Shown here piece after piece: positions 11,182 to 23,300 of a stretch of 64,000 bases of DNA. The position numbers and the translations under genes are program-made. The number at the start of each line of letters is the position of its first letter. Positions within the stretch are counted from its first letter, which is position 1. Origin of the DNA: Stenogyne calaminthoides. Its lineage: Eukaryota; Streptophyta; Magnoliopsida; Lamiales; Lamiaceae. The stretch lies in the NCBI GenBank assembly GCA_037126765.1, contig JBBCBC010000056.1:434001-498000 (forward strand), read 5' to 3'. The notes beneath the pieces were generated by a model, which worked only from the letters and a program-made list of their open reading frames with translations, ran no database searches and was not told the DNA's origin.

Positions 11182-12410
11182 TGGTGTGCTGTCGCCGGCA
11201 CCCAAAACTAAATTTAAAATACCTTGACTAATCCACTAGAATGTAGTAGGATAAGTAAGGGTCGATCCCACATGAATAGTGAAATTATATTGAACAATTC
11301 ATGTATAAAAACAATAAAAAGAGGGGGGATTGGTTGATTTATTCTAAAACTACTAGAAAGCATGTAAATAAAAAGAAAACAATAAATAAAAATAGTCTAG
11401 CCCTCGGATAGCTTCCCCTTGAACGATTCTACCAATTTAATTAGTGATTACCGGTTATCTCAAACCTCTATCTCAAATCTTGCCCCTAAATTAGTGGTAC
11501 GACCAAACTAGTCTGAATTGTTTCTTAAGTTTAATTAATTAGAAAGTACGACCCCTAATTAATCTATCCCAATGAACAAAAACATGTATTTAAGATTTAA
11601 TCTACAGAACACATTAACGAACCAAAACAATAGAGCAAACTAAACTATGGAAGCGAAACGTTCGAACCATATAATTTAGACTTCGTTATCCCTAAGGTGA
11701 TCTGTCCTAGTTGCTACAATAACACATAAATATAACAATTACGGATTATATTATGTGAATTAGCTAGAATTGATAAACAAACAAGTTAAGATGATCAATC
11801 CTAATAAATCTATTAATCAAAACATGCAAAGCATATAATCAAATAATGAAGAAATTGAGATAGGGATAAAAATAAAACCATAATCACTTAATTAAAAGGA
11901 CGAATCATTCAAGGTTCAACGTCTCCTCGGACTAAAAAAAAAAAAAAAAAACTTAAATTCTCAAACTCAAATCTCTCTCTAATTGCTGTCGTGCGTCTCC
12001 CCAAGAAAAATAGGTGTCCCATCTCCAAAGTAATACAGCATATATATAACTAGCCAATTAGGTCTTCTCATTTAATTAATCATGGGCTTAGCCCATTATC
12101 CTTTAACTTGTGTGGCAAGCACCTCAATAAATTGGCCAATTAACTCATTCCCACAAGCAGTAACACTAAGGCCTCCATCATTGGGCTTTTTGCATGTAAT
12201 TGCCTCGACCAATTTGTATTCTTCACACTCGCCTCGTCTCAAGCTTCATCAAAAATATTTCAAAAAATCCTAAAAATTTAATATAAATATAACATCATAA
12301 CCCATAGATACCAAAAGTAGTAAGTCGAATAATTATAAGCAAAATAGAGAATTATTTTTATAAAACAACCAATTTAAACACACAAATTTCCCAATAATCT
12401 CGACTTATCA
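11182..12410 (-). repeat. Solo LTR, 1,229 bp, target duplication GTATT
   Basis: Bounded by TG at 11182 and CA at 12410 and flanked by perfect 5-bp copies GTATT (11177-11181 and 12411-12415). No internal region or second LTR is present, so it is a solo LTR. On the minus strand it reads TGATAAGTCGAG and then a TATATATA box near 12045, followed by an AGAGAGAGA leader. Near its end is gggatcgacccttact, a phrase I associate with U5 of plant Ty3/gypsy LTRs. Superfamily is therefore tentative, while the boundaries are firm. Confidence 0.75.
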
Positions 12411-13970
12411 GTATTAAATATGTCATATAAGCACATTTTACATAAATAAAAGTGTATACGCTAACTTGGAGCACTTTGATGTTCGTGAAAGTCTTAAGTC
12501 CTTTTTGTTTGACAAGGTGTTAAGATACGACGTAAAACTGTTTCAAACTTAAATAAAATATTAAACGTCGATCTCCTTCCAAAATCATATTCTCAAGTAC
12601 GTACACATTTAACACACATTATCATGTCATTTGCAAGTAACCAAAATAAATCTAGAGTGTCGACTTCTAAGTGTTTGATAGGTTAAGCATTTCCATTTTA
12701 TCGAAAACAATCCAACGTTTTTGCAAAAATCGTCAAAATACTTAGACTGCAAATAAGTTCATGAAACTTTACCAATATATATATTATAGCCTGTAGAGCA
12801 AACATGCATCATGTTTTTGTATTTTAAAGTTCTAAAAATTGCTAAGTCTTTTATTCTTCTCTATTTGTTTCAGAAACTAGAAAATAACTTAAAAAAATAC
12901 TTATACTAGTCCAAAATTCACCAAATTTGACAAACGAGTACATTTTCACAAATAGATTATGATTTAGAGAGTTTTTCAAACCATGAAGTCAGTTTAAACA
13001 TGAGTTCTCCTAAGTCTAAAGTGAAACAGTGATTTCAGTTTTTGACTAGTGACATGCTAGTTCTAAAATACAAATAAAATACTTAGACTTCAAATAAAAA
13101 TCTAAAATGCTACATGTAGAAACATATTGATATATAGGACACGCTCAAACTTTGAAATTTCCATACAAGTGATCGAATAATTAAATTCCGATTTTCTATT
13201 TCAAAGCAGACTGTTTGAATTAGAAAAGTTTAATAAAATACTTTGGCTCTTTAATAAATTCCCAAAAAATTTCAGTAGCTACTTAACTTCATATAGAATA
13301 AGAATGTACCAAATTATAACCAACAGTTTGGGCAAAAATATAAAATATCAAGCCTGGAAACCAGAACAGGGGACTGAACATACAGTTTCATGACTAATAA
13401 TTCTAAAATCTAAAAAAAATACTAAATCATCAAAATAAATTATAAACTTCTGCATATATGCTCTTTATCAAGTCTAGAACATATTTAAAATAAGTTCCAT
13501 GTAAAAAAACTTTCACAAAGTCCTTTCCTATATGATTTTCCAAACCGTAACACAAACTGACCTATTTTATTGAAAGATTTTTAACTATACAACCATAAGA
13601 CCAATAATTACCAAATTTTATTATGTTGTAGCAGACTCTCAGTAGAAAATTATATAAAATATTCAGATTTTTATAAATAGCAGATCATCAAAAATAAAAT
13701 CGTAAAATCTCACGGAATTCCTGCACAACTTTTCCTAACACATACTAATCTCTTTAAATCATATCTACCATTTTGAGCATGATTCCAACAACTTCCAAAG
13801 CTCTAATATACTGACACTTTTCAGTTTAACAAAGCCATACTATTCAGTTTTGATTTTTCATCATAGATTAGGGCATAGGTTTCATAAATAAGCAAAGATG
13901 ATATTATAGGAGGAGGTGGATGATTTTCTTACCCTTAGTTAAGGGCTTGTTAGGAGGTGCAGGGGGTTCT

Positions 13971-14647
13971 ATGATTTTCTTGGAATGATTTTATGGAATA
14001 AGTATTCTTGAGATACAAGTTTATCTCATAAATTCAAGAAAGGTAAAAGATCTTATTCCTTCCCTACGCATAATGATATTTTCGAAAATTATGACTAATA
14101 AGGAGAAGAAAATTTTGTTGGGAGATATTTTGGGAAATAGAATATATTTAATATATTCAAGATTGTATCTTGAGAAAGAAGCAAGAAAATTTCTCAAAGA
14201 CCCAACTAGGTCAAATTTTCGCCCCCCCTAGTCCTATAAATAGGGGATGAAGGGATGAATTTTTTATCCCCTAGGTAATTCTATGTGTTGAAAAAATTAG
14301 AAATCCACATAGGTGGTGGCAAATATTTTTAGTTTTCTCCTTTATTAAAATCGTTCGTGAGAATCCTTCCACCGAATTACGTTCGTGGACTTGGGACATA
14401 TTTGAGAAGACACTTTGAGTTGATCCATCGTCTCAACGGTTGTCTCTACAAGAGGTATGTAATTTCGTAACTCCTAGATTCCGCATGCTTAGGATTTACG
14501 TGAATTACGTGTACGCATGTTATTGTTGCTTATTTAATTATTATGTTGAATTAATTTAAGATTGATTCATGTTAGTAATTAATTGAATAATTTAAATATG
14601 TATTTAAATACACCTCGAATAGATCTGGGCACCCCTATTTCCCAACA
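13971..14647 (+). repeat. 5'-truncated LTR fragment of the copia family
   Basis: Corresponds to the R/U5 half of the LTRs at 43675-45524 and 47863-49708: cataaattcaagaaag, a TATA box in tcctataaatagggg near 14230, aattccgcatgct, then the end ggcacccctatttcccaaca at 14647. It is more diverged than the others and lacks the first 1.1 kb. It may be the 3' LTR of the element whose 5' LTR ends at 10316, but no internal coding sequence supports this. Confidence 0.7.
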
Positions 14648-15186
14648 ATGTGCATGAACAACTCGTGCGTACAATATGTATATATATGGTATAATTGATA
14701 CTAGGATACTGCTAATTTGAGTAACAGCGTACATGTCATCCACTGAGATTTTTATCTCACACCCCAACAGTTTTATGTTTTCAGGTTATGATCGAGAGGG
14801 GCCGGAGTTTACTGTAGACACGAAATTTTCCATTTTTATCAAATTATTACTATTAATACTATGACGAACTCTTTTTAAATCAGGTCGCATTATCTTTCGA
14901 AATTCTTAAACTACTGTACGAGTGTTAAGCTGATTATGCGTCTTTACAAGATTGTTAAATTTATAATTCTACCTTAATTCTTGATGTATGTATTAAATGA
15001 CTCTCCACACTTTAATCTTACAAATGTTCAAACTTACTTTACTTTCTGCTGCAAAAATGTTAATTTAAGCTTTATTGTTTCATTTTTAAAGAAAATTTAT
15101 GGCTCAGTTTTATGATTACTTAAGTGGCAAACCGAATCTAGAGTGTTAAAGCCACAAAGGGTTTCATTCTGGAAATGGGGCATTAC
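14648..15186 (+). other. Unclassified element end, finishing in ggggcattaca
   Basis: No coding frame. It contains a cactgagatttttatctcac phrase followed by a possible splice-acceptor-like tttcag (near 14780), and ends tggggcattaca right where LINE sequence begins. Plant Ty3/gypsy LTRs of the chromovirus type often end in a similar gggcgttaca, so this may be such an LTR end. No target duplication can be checked because the other end is not identified. Confidence 0.3.
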
Positions 15187-15292
15187 ACCACAAGCCTCTT
15201 TTTATCTTCACCGGTTAAGAGATCATTAAAATCACCAATCACCACCCATGGTCGATTATTTAGATTAGCCAGTTGACGCAACATATTATGGG
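15187..15292 (-). pseudogene. LINE endonuclease fragment, central part
   Basis: On the minus strand the bases encode LRQLANLNNRPWVVIGDFND and then LL, which is the L1-type apurinic endonuclease signature around the catalytic GDFN. It continues the fragment that ends at 18007 once the hAT element is removed. The reading is cut off at 15187 by unrelated DNA. Confidence 0.8.
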
Positions 15293-17998
15293 CAAGGATG
15301 AAAATATCGCTATCGCAAGTAAAGTCGCAACCTTAATTTTATGGATATATCGATGGATATATCGATATAGCAAAAAAAAATTAAAAATGACGGAAATTAT
15401 GTTAAAATTTTGGAAATTTGACATGAAATTTTACAGGTTATTATTACACACAATTATGCATATATTTCATTTAAAATCACAATAAAATTACATATTTAAA
15501 AAAAAAAATTAGCAATAAACTACATAAACATTGTCCATAAAAAAACAGCTGACAATACAATGCATTAATACAAATACAAAATGTCTAAAATTACATTATA
15601 AAATATAATTAGTACCAAAATGATGACCTATGAGGTTTAAAAATAGAAGATGGAATGTCATCTCTATCCAAACAATATTGGTACCAACTCATCACATTAA
15701 AGTACTCATAGATATAATTATGCACATGTCGTTTATATGTTTCTCTATCTTTTCCAACTGCTTCACCATGAATTGGATATTGTGTCATGACCTAAGTGAT
15801 GAGATAACATATGTCAGGATCTATCGGAATGACCTCATAAACACAAATTTAAATTAACAATTATTACTAGCATGAATTAACCTAAGTGAATTCAAATAAT
15901 AATTAATCCAACAACAACATGCAAATAATATTTCACGTAAAAGATCCTAGCATGCGGAATTTCTAGGAGTTTACGTAAACGTACCCGTTGGAGAGACGAT
16001 CTGAGACAGACATGATCAAGTATCTAGATACCCACCAAAAGTCCTTCTCAAGTATTCCCAAGTCCTCGTCCAATGACCCTGGTGTAAGGTTCTCCAATGA
16101 ACGATTTATAAAACAAAGGAAAATAAAAAATTGTTGCACCACCTTTGTGGATTTCTAATATTTCCAACACATGGAATACTAGGGGATGAAAAAAATTCAT
16201 CCCCTTATTTATAGAGAGGGGTTGGACGAAAATTCCAGCCAAAAGGGATTAGGAAATATATTTTCTTGATCTCCAAGAAATCTTGAATATATTCCATATA
16301 TTCTTCTTTCCATGTGTATTTTTCCACAAAAATCTCACACCCTTATTTAGCCTAATATTTTTGAAAATAATAGGAGATCTTTCAAGATTGGATCTTTCTT
16401 GAATTTATGAGATATTCTTGTATTCCTAGAATACATATCTTTTTCCATAAAAACTTTTCAAGAATATCCTTCTTCCTATTATTTCTCTATATATTTCGAA
16501 AATTACCATTAAAGAAACCAAGTGGGAGATTTCTTGAATTTATGGGATAATCTTGTATTCCAAGGATACTTATCTCATTTCCATAAAATCTTTTCAAGAA
16601 AATTCTTCTCCCCTTTTTCTTCAATATTTTCGAAAAAATTAAGGAAAAATAGTGCAACAATAATTTATTTTATTTTAAGCATCTTTTATTTATTGGACTA
16701 TAATTGGGCTACTTGAGCGGCCTTTAGGAGAATTAAGATGGATCTTCCAATGGGCTTCTGAATTCCAATATTAAGCCACAATATAATTCAGCTCATTAAT
16801 ATTAATTAATGTCACTATATAATTAATATTGCACTATCCAACTTAACCCATATTACGGTAATATGACTCCCGATTATTATTTCCGTGTTTAAGATTATTT
16901 AGTCCATTACTTAATTAAGCCACTGAAAAGCTTTATATTAATTAATATTTTTATCCTTGGAGTAAGGACAACCCAACTTTATTATCCATACCGGAAAATT
17001 AATTCCACTTGCAAGATTTGGTATAATAAAGGTTCCGGGCCCACCAAGGGGACCAATCACGCAAGACATTGCAAGCACACGATTCTCTGTATTAATTTAG
17101 CAACTGTCGTGCAATTAATATTATTGCCCAAGATATAGGGTATCGAAGTCGCAATGATTCTATTCTCATTTATAAGTCAAAGCAATAACTACTAATCGCA
17201 CACAGTCCTTATTAAGTGATAGAGATTAAGAAATCAACAACCACCGAGGTCTAACTCTTCATCCCTTAAGTCGGTCTTGAATGAGTTTATCTCTCTCGCA
17301 GTTCCGCTTGGTAAGATCGAATGCACTAGTGTAATCTCTTGGTCAAGACATGTCAATCTGAGCCTTACACATCAACTTCTACCAATAAATTGTTCGGATC
17401 TATCTAAGTTGTGAAACACACACTCGTTTACAAGGCACTGTTAACGCAATCTTCTGTGATCTGATATCACCACGTTAACTACAATGTAACGCGTGCTATG
17501 AACGGTTTGCAATAAATATATATAACATTCAATCATATTTAAAGCAACAGTGATAAATAATTTATTTCAGTAAATAAGTGTTTAATACATAGGTTATACA
17601 AAGTAAAAGCATACTTTCACGTATAACCCCAACACTAGGTATTTTGTTGATACACATTTTGACCTTCATAAGAAATTTGAGGAGTTGGGCGATGAAAAAT
17701 ATTTAGAGTATTCCAATCAAACTGTGAACTCGCATATGTGTCAGAAGCATATGAATCTTGAGACATATCACTATAATCAGTGCCCATACCCATTGTGCAA
17801 TTAAATCAAGAAAATATATATCGAAAACTGTAAATAATATCGTGATATTTCCCGATATTTCGCGATATTTTGCAATATTTTGCGATTTTGCACTGTTCAC
17901 GGTAAGAAAAATTTTACATGCTAAATCCATATCGCATAGTTAAAAAATGGGATATATCTGCGATATTTCGCGGATATATCGGGATATTTTCATCCCTG
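15293..17998 (-). mobile_element. Non-autonomous hAT-type DNA transposon in the LINE
   Basis: Ends are inverted: CAAGGATGAAAATATC at 15293 and, read inward from 17998, CAGGGATGAAAATATC. They are flanked by 8-bp copies attatggg (15285-15292) and attacggg (17999-18006), one mismatch, as expected for hAT. Both subterminal zones are rich in atatcg/cgatat motifs, the type of repeat hAT transposases bind. Without the LTR inside it the element is only about 866 bp. A minus-strand coding remnant (about 17800-17640, then 15791-15610) resembles the extreme C-terminal part of a plant hAT-like transposase, so it looks like an internal-deletion derivative. Confidence 0.8.
15797..17636 (-). repeat. Solo LTR of the copia family, minus orientation, 1,840 bp
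   Basis: Read on the minus strand it starts TGTTGGGGTTATACGTGAAA (17636) and ends at 15797, co-linear with the solo LTR at 43675-45524. Flanks are ctaag (15792-15796) and ctagg (17637-17641), a 5-bp target duplication with one change. No internal sequence is present. It sits inside the hAT element, so it is the youngest layer of this nest. Confidence 0.85.
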
Positions 17999-18006
17999 AT
18001 TACGGG

Positions 18007-18352
18007 TAATAAATCTTCTACCACTATCCGGGATTCCATAAAACCCCGTCAACCTCCAATCTCCATTAAAATCACAAATGCTTATGTCAATATGGTTCAA
18101 AGAATAACTCGAAATAGAAATATTATTGCAGTTATTCCGAAAAACAGCCACACCGCCACTGCGACCAACACAATCAACCGAGAAACAACATCTAATTTTA
18201 AGCTTCACACGTAACTGCTAGATTCTAATACCAAAAGAAATATGCTAAAAAAGAAAGACAATATAAGGTCTTCGAACTTGTAAGAGTTCGGATAAAGCCG
18301 GAATTGTAGCAGGCTGACCCAGGCCTTTACAATTCCAACTTAAGACGATCAT
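18007..18352 (-). pseudogene. LINE endonuclease N-terminal part
   Basis: The frame starts with an ATG at 18352-18350 and reads LSWNCKGLGQPATIPALSEL, the classic start of plant L1 endonuclease. It then passes VGRSGGVAVF and WRLTGFYGIPDSGRR. A break in frame lies between 18240 and 18210. The known role of this domain is nicking target DNA for target-primed reverse transcription. It is truncated by the hAT insertion. Confidence 0.85.
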
Positions 18353-18422
18353 TATTCTCGGCAAGCCCCATAGATAGGGCCCGCTGTTAAAAATGTTCTT
18401 GATCACCATCTTCATCACCCAT

Positions 18423-19578
18423 CTATTCAATATCATCTTTCTCTTCGTCATTCATGTCAACGTTTTTCAGGTGTAGTTGTTTCTGCCCTTTTGTCAGTCT
18501 CTTTCGTTTTTTCATTTCCACGAGGTCCTCTTCGTCATTTCCCCCAGATAGGTCAGCATAATTAAGTTGACCGGGGCATGGATTATTATAAATACCAGTT
18601 TTGGTAATGTCATGGTTAAGCGAAAATTCCTCACCCACAAATCCGGAGGATTGTTTAGATTGGGTTTTGCCTTGATTGGAGCCTCCCGTGAATCCCGCAG
18701 TTGACCCTCCCCATTATCCGCCACATGATCTTCCTTTCCCAGGTTCAGACGATTTGAGCTCGAAGAAACCCTAGTTGAGCGTTTCGATCCATCGCCTTTG
18801 TCGGCGGGGACCATGTCTCCTCCCTTCCCTTTTGAAGCCATCGGCTATTCGTCCCAACCTGTGCTCGACGCGGTGCGGCCTTAAGAGTCATATCCCACCT
18901 TCATTTAACTTCTTCACCACCCTCTTTGAACAGGTCATCACAAAAACTTTCAGAGTGCACTAACTTGCCACACACAGAATATAATATTTCCAGCCTTTCG
19001 TAAGCGAATTCAATCACGGTTGACGATGATCCAGTATTCAATCATTTTCTATGCTTCAAGGGTTCGTTTACATCAATCTTGACTCGAATTCTTATTATAG
19101 GTAGCCATGGTGCAAATTTGTTATTCTCATCGTACCCTAAGAACCACCCAATGATGTTTCGCAGAGAAATACCAATTTTTTCCTCAAAAAAACCCACCGG
19201 TATTTTATTAATTTGAACCCAAAAACTGAAGCTTAACGGAACCTGGTGCGGGATCTCACCTCTCTTCAAATGATGAAAGATACGAGGATGAATCCCAAAA
19301 GACCACGGGTCGTTCGCCATGATGCGTTGAATATCAAGGATATGGAAAAACTGGAACAAGAATCTCCCGCTACCAATATCTCTAATCTGGACTCCCTGTT
19401 TCAGTTTCCACAGGTCGACTATTCTCTCCTTCATGATATTTGGGTTGATGACTTGATTTGTTAGAAACCTGCCCACCAAACACAGGTCTGAACCAACCAC
19501 TTATTCCTCATCACCCTCAAATAGCAGTTCATCATCTTCTTCCGGAGAAATATTAAGGTTCTCAAGAAGGCGCTCCAT
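18423..19578 (-). pseudogene. LINE ORF1: DUF4283-type domain and degenerate CCHC knuckle
   Basis: A start codon at 19578-19576 opens a short acidic leader (MERLLENLNISPEEDDELLF) stopped by an in-frame TAA at 19503-19501. The frame then continues into a DUF4283-like RNA-binding domain: VGRFL, GRFLFQFFH, PWSFG, FWVQINKIPVGF, IGWFLGYD. Near 18990 is a weak CCHC-type knuckle (CVCGKLVHSESFC). The C-terminal part is low-complexity and basic or acidic. This architecture is that of plant L1 ORF1 proteins, which bind the element RNA. At least one nonsense change and frame breaks near 19040 inactivate it. Confidence 0.82.
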
Positions 19579-19640
19579 CGAAAATTCTAACAACACAAAA
19601 AAGCTTTCAATCAAAGAGAAATATTGGCTCTCGACAATGG

Positions 19641-20335
19641 AGAAAAAACAACTCCCCAAACAGCTATAAATAGAAAAAACCTAATCGAAACCCTAATAAC
19701 AGAGACGGTAGACGCCCAAGACATCACTATGGCATTTATTTGTCCGGAAAACGTTGATATTCCTGCCAGACTCTGTTACCTTAGTATCGGAAAGGGGCAT
19801 GCACCAAAGGTATCACTATTCCATTCATTTGCTTGGAAAACATTGATATTCCTGCTAAAAACTTTCCAAATTAAGTTTGTGTTTGATAAAATATAAAATA
19901 TAGAATTAGTTTATGTAAATTATCTAGTTAAACAGTTACACTTTGAGTCAAAATTGAGTTAAAAAAATAAATAAAAGGTCATTTGAATTTGAGTCAAATT
20001 TCGTGCTTAATTTTTTTAAATCGAATCAAATTCAAACTTGCGACTACTCGCCTCGACTCATTTCCACCAATATTGTCGTTGTCATTTCTTGCTACCATGG
20101 TTATAATCCCTATTGAAATTCCTTGAAACAACCGTCGTTATCATTTCTTGGTAAACCACGGTTATATCCCCATTGCAATTCCTTGTAATGTAACAAAAGA
20201 GTGAGCCCCTGATTATAGCTTCGCCAAACAGTTACTAATATTTTCCGTTATCCATTTTTTCCCCAACCCAACCACTACTATTAATCACAAACTGCCTCGC
20301 ATTACCCCCAACCTCCACACACAAATGAAACTATA
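19641..20335 (+). promoter_or_regulatory. Upstream region of the ATS1-type gene
   Basis: No gene. Bases 19725-19772 and 19815-19860 share a diverged direct repeat ending in ttgatattcctgc. A second, cleaner direct repeat of about 59 bp lies at 20075-20133 and 20134-20192 (gtcgttgtcatttcttg and gtcgttatcatttcttg). I see no convincing TATA box, and the transcription start cannot be fixed. Confidence 0.45.
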
Positions 20336-20336
20336 A
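20325..20336 (+). other. Three-codon upstream ORF overlapping the ATS1 start
   Basis: ATG AAA CTA TAA, whose last A is the first base of the main ATG (TAATG). If the mRNA leader includes it, ribosomes would stop exactly at the main start, so re-initiation or leaky scanning would be needed. Its use is inference. The overlap itself is plain in the sequence. Confidence 0.55.
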
Positions 20337-23300
20337 TGAATCTCTATACTTCTTCTGCTCTCTTCGCTTACTCTTCTACACCTAGGGTTTCCACTTCACA
20401 CTCCATTTCCAGATTCTCTTGCTCACTCAAATCCGCCGACGCCGGCGCTCGGAAATGGACTCGCTCTTCCTGCCATGGATTTTCTGCTTTAAACCTGCGA
20501 GGAGTGTTCGACAAGAGCTCCTTCACTAGTACTGCCGCCGCCGCAGCTACGGTGGCCTCCGGCTCCGCCTACAACCAGGATGAGATTTCAACGCCGCGAA
20601 CTTTCATCGATGCCTGCACAGAACAAGGTCACTCTCATTGCTCTCCAAGTATTCAATGAATTATATCTGCATGTTTTCCCTTCCTCATTTTGTTATTGCT
20701 AATTGACGGTTGTATATTTGTCCATACCGAGTCTTGCAAAGATGCTTTTAGTGTAATTATTATTATATATTAAAAATAAAAGAAGGAAGGATTTAAGCAC
20801 ATTATATATCTGTTGCGTGTCGAGAGACCACACATATTTTTTCTCGTCGTTCCTGTCTTTGGATAATTTTGGTGTGTGTTCGTGCGGCACTTTCTTGTGG
20901 TTTGTCAAGTATCAGACATTTGTGACGGTTATTTTTTCTAGTTTTTAAACTATGGTCATTATTTTGTATTTTAGCATGATTCAAGAGAAGATGAATAATG
21001 TTTACATGTTCATCTTTGTACCTACTTTTTTTCAGTTAATGTGTTTGCTTGTGTGGTTGATTTGGGAATTGAAAGTATAGCTATTGAAATCATGATGTGA
21101 GAAGTGGACTTGGTATCCTTGGAGTCATCTTCTTCAGTTATTGGTACACATGATCACAATAATCTAAATCTTTGTGCTTCCTATGGATGTCCTGGTCATA
21201 CAATTTTCAATGGCACTCAGAGCATGTCTGGAGAATTTTCATCTTTGCTTGTCATTGAATGTGCATAAGAAATCATTTCATCTCTTCTTGTTTCTTGGAT
21301 ATCCAATACTTTTGATATGAAGAGTCTGGCATTTAACTCTCCTTGTACTTTTTTAATGTGTGTGTGTTAATATATGTATAGCAGTATCAGCAATTCATCT
21401 TCCTATTCTTGCAAGATATATAGTCCCGCCAAGTATATCATTTTTGTTTTGATGTGGGAATTCGGAAGTGCAGTCTTAAAACATCTACTGTATACAATTT
21501 AAGCAAGGCCATTTGCTCTCTGTTGTATTTGTTACTGAATCTCTCTGGTACACAGAAGCTTCTCTAAAAAAAAAAAATTGAAGGAAAAAGAACAAAGATA
21601 AAAGATAAAGGATAAGGAGAAATTTGTGGACAGAATGGTGGAAGCTGATGTAGCTGTGTTATACTAGCAAAAAGGAATTCAGGAGAACCAATTGGTCTGT
21701 TATTTGTCATCGGGGTTGTTTATTTTTTTTGTAGTTTCTTCTTTAGATGGAGAAAAATGCACATATATGCCTTTGTTTGCTAGAAATGAACGAAAAATCT
21801 AAAATGCAAACCATTCATATATCCTTTTTCTGTGGAACCCCACCCAAAGCAACTATACTTTTTAATGGAAGTTTCTTACAGTTTTCATGAACAAAATAAA
21901 ATCTAAAAATGATATGGCTAGTCCTGAGCAGTGCTTATGAATTTGTAATACTACTGTGCATGAACACATATAGTTGTTTAACTTTTTCACCAACTAATGG
22001 ACTTGGAATGAATTTCGTAAGAGCAGCCTTGGTTACCTTTTGATGGATCTTGTAGTCTATGACCTTTTTTTTTCCCTGTAGCGCTATGTTCAATTACTCG
22101 TTAGATAATTGAAACAGACAGCCGGCAGGGTATTTAGCCATATGATATTTGTCTTGGAATGTTATACATTTAAGAGCCTCACACAGCCATTTTGTTTGAT
22201 TTCATTTTAAACTAATTTAGTTATAGATACTGATTTAATATCACTTGAACTTCATTAATTTGCTAACAATCAATCTCTTTAATGCCTTGATCTGAATTCG
22301 ATTTCTGTTTTCAGTAGGGAATTCTTTTTGGTCTAATCCAATTATAAGCATTATTTCTCAAATTTTAAGTGTAATTGATCATTATATAAGTCATGCTTCT
22401 GGACCAACTATTCTTTAACTTATAATCAGTGAAATGGTTTTCTGTTGTCAGAAGGGAATTTTTGGTCTAATCCAATTATAAGCTACTATTTCTCAAATTT
22501 AAAATATAACTAATCATTATATAAATCATGCTCTGGGACCTAATCTCTTTAACTTATAATCACTGAAATAGTATTGTCAAGAGTGGCACCAGTTCCCTCA
22601 ATTGCAACTAGATTGACATGTTTATATATGAAACTTCAAAAGGATGTAGGTCGAGGGTGGATACACTACTTCACAAACTGAAAAAGATTTTATTCACTGA
22701 TCGAATTGTGAGCAGAACCAGAATCTATGAAGAGTGGCAGGAACGAGGAATATGCCTAGATCTTTGGCTACCCATAATTCATAATTTCATGTTAAAACCA
22801 ATGACAATTGCATCCTTGGCTAGTAGAAGGTCCAGTGCGTCATACTGTAATAGAAACGTACACTCGAGGTTTCAGTAAATCCAATAGTTATATTCGTGAG
22901 TCATGAAGAAAGAAGGGAAGCCATGAACTGAGAAGTCTAAAGTTTTGATAGAAATGAGAGTCAGTTAAAAATAGAACAAAAGTGATTAAAAAAAGGTAAA
23001 GGTAGATCCCACCTTGTATATGCTCTGTAATCCCAAACTGACCTCCCTTTTAACTTGAGTTTAACCCTCTTGAGTAAATGATTTTGCAATACACATCCCA
23101 AGACTCAGAAAAAACATCATTATAACTGAACAGGAAACTTTTTAGGGAACTCTTAATTATGTTATGGAGTTAACTACTTAACTCAACTCTTAACTGATGG
23201 ATGACCTTTAGAAAGAGCTTTATTATACTAAGTTACTTATGTTCTTCGACACTAAGTTAATTGTGTTAAGATTTCTGTGCTCACCCTCATTGTAGATTCA

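Larger units (their letters stand above)
10331..13970. other. Unclassified AT-rich non-coding repeat DNA
   Basis: About 60 bases after the primer site still resemble the leader of the copia element at 47863-52889. Similarity then stops near 10395, and no gag or pol can be found. The rest is AT-rich, without open frames of note, and holds the 47-bp array and a solo LTR listed separately. It may be the body of another LTR element in minus orientation, since its left edge carries an inverted copy of a motif found at 14652-14672. I cannot name a family. Confidence 0.4.
15187..19640 (-). mobile_element. LINE (L1-type non-LTR retrotransposon), 5' half, split by insertions
   Basis: On the minus strand the order is ORF1 (19578 to 18423), then the endonuclease start (18352), then its middle part (to 18007), a hAT insertion, and a further endonuclease piece (15284 to 15187). 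Sequence then stops at a foreign element. The reverse transcriptase half is not seen. It may lie beyond the left edge of the window, with everything from 15186 leftward inserted into it, or be lost. Internal stops show it is dead. Confidence 0.8.

Noticed and set aside
19624..19896. 90-residue plus-strand frame between LINE and ATS1
   Set aside because: It spans the LINE 5' edge and a diverged direct repeat, and no domain or codon pattern supports it.
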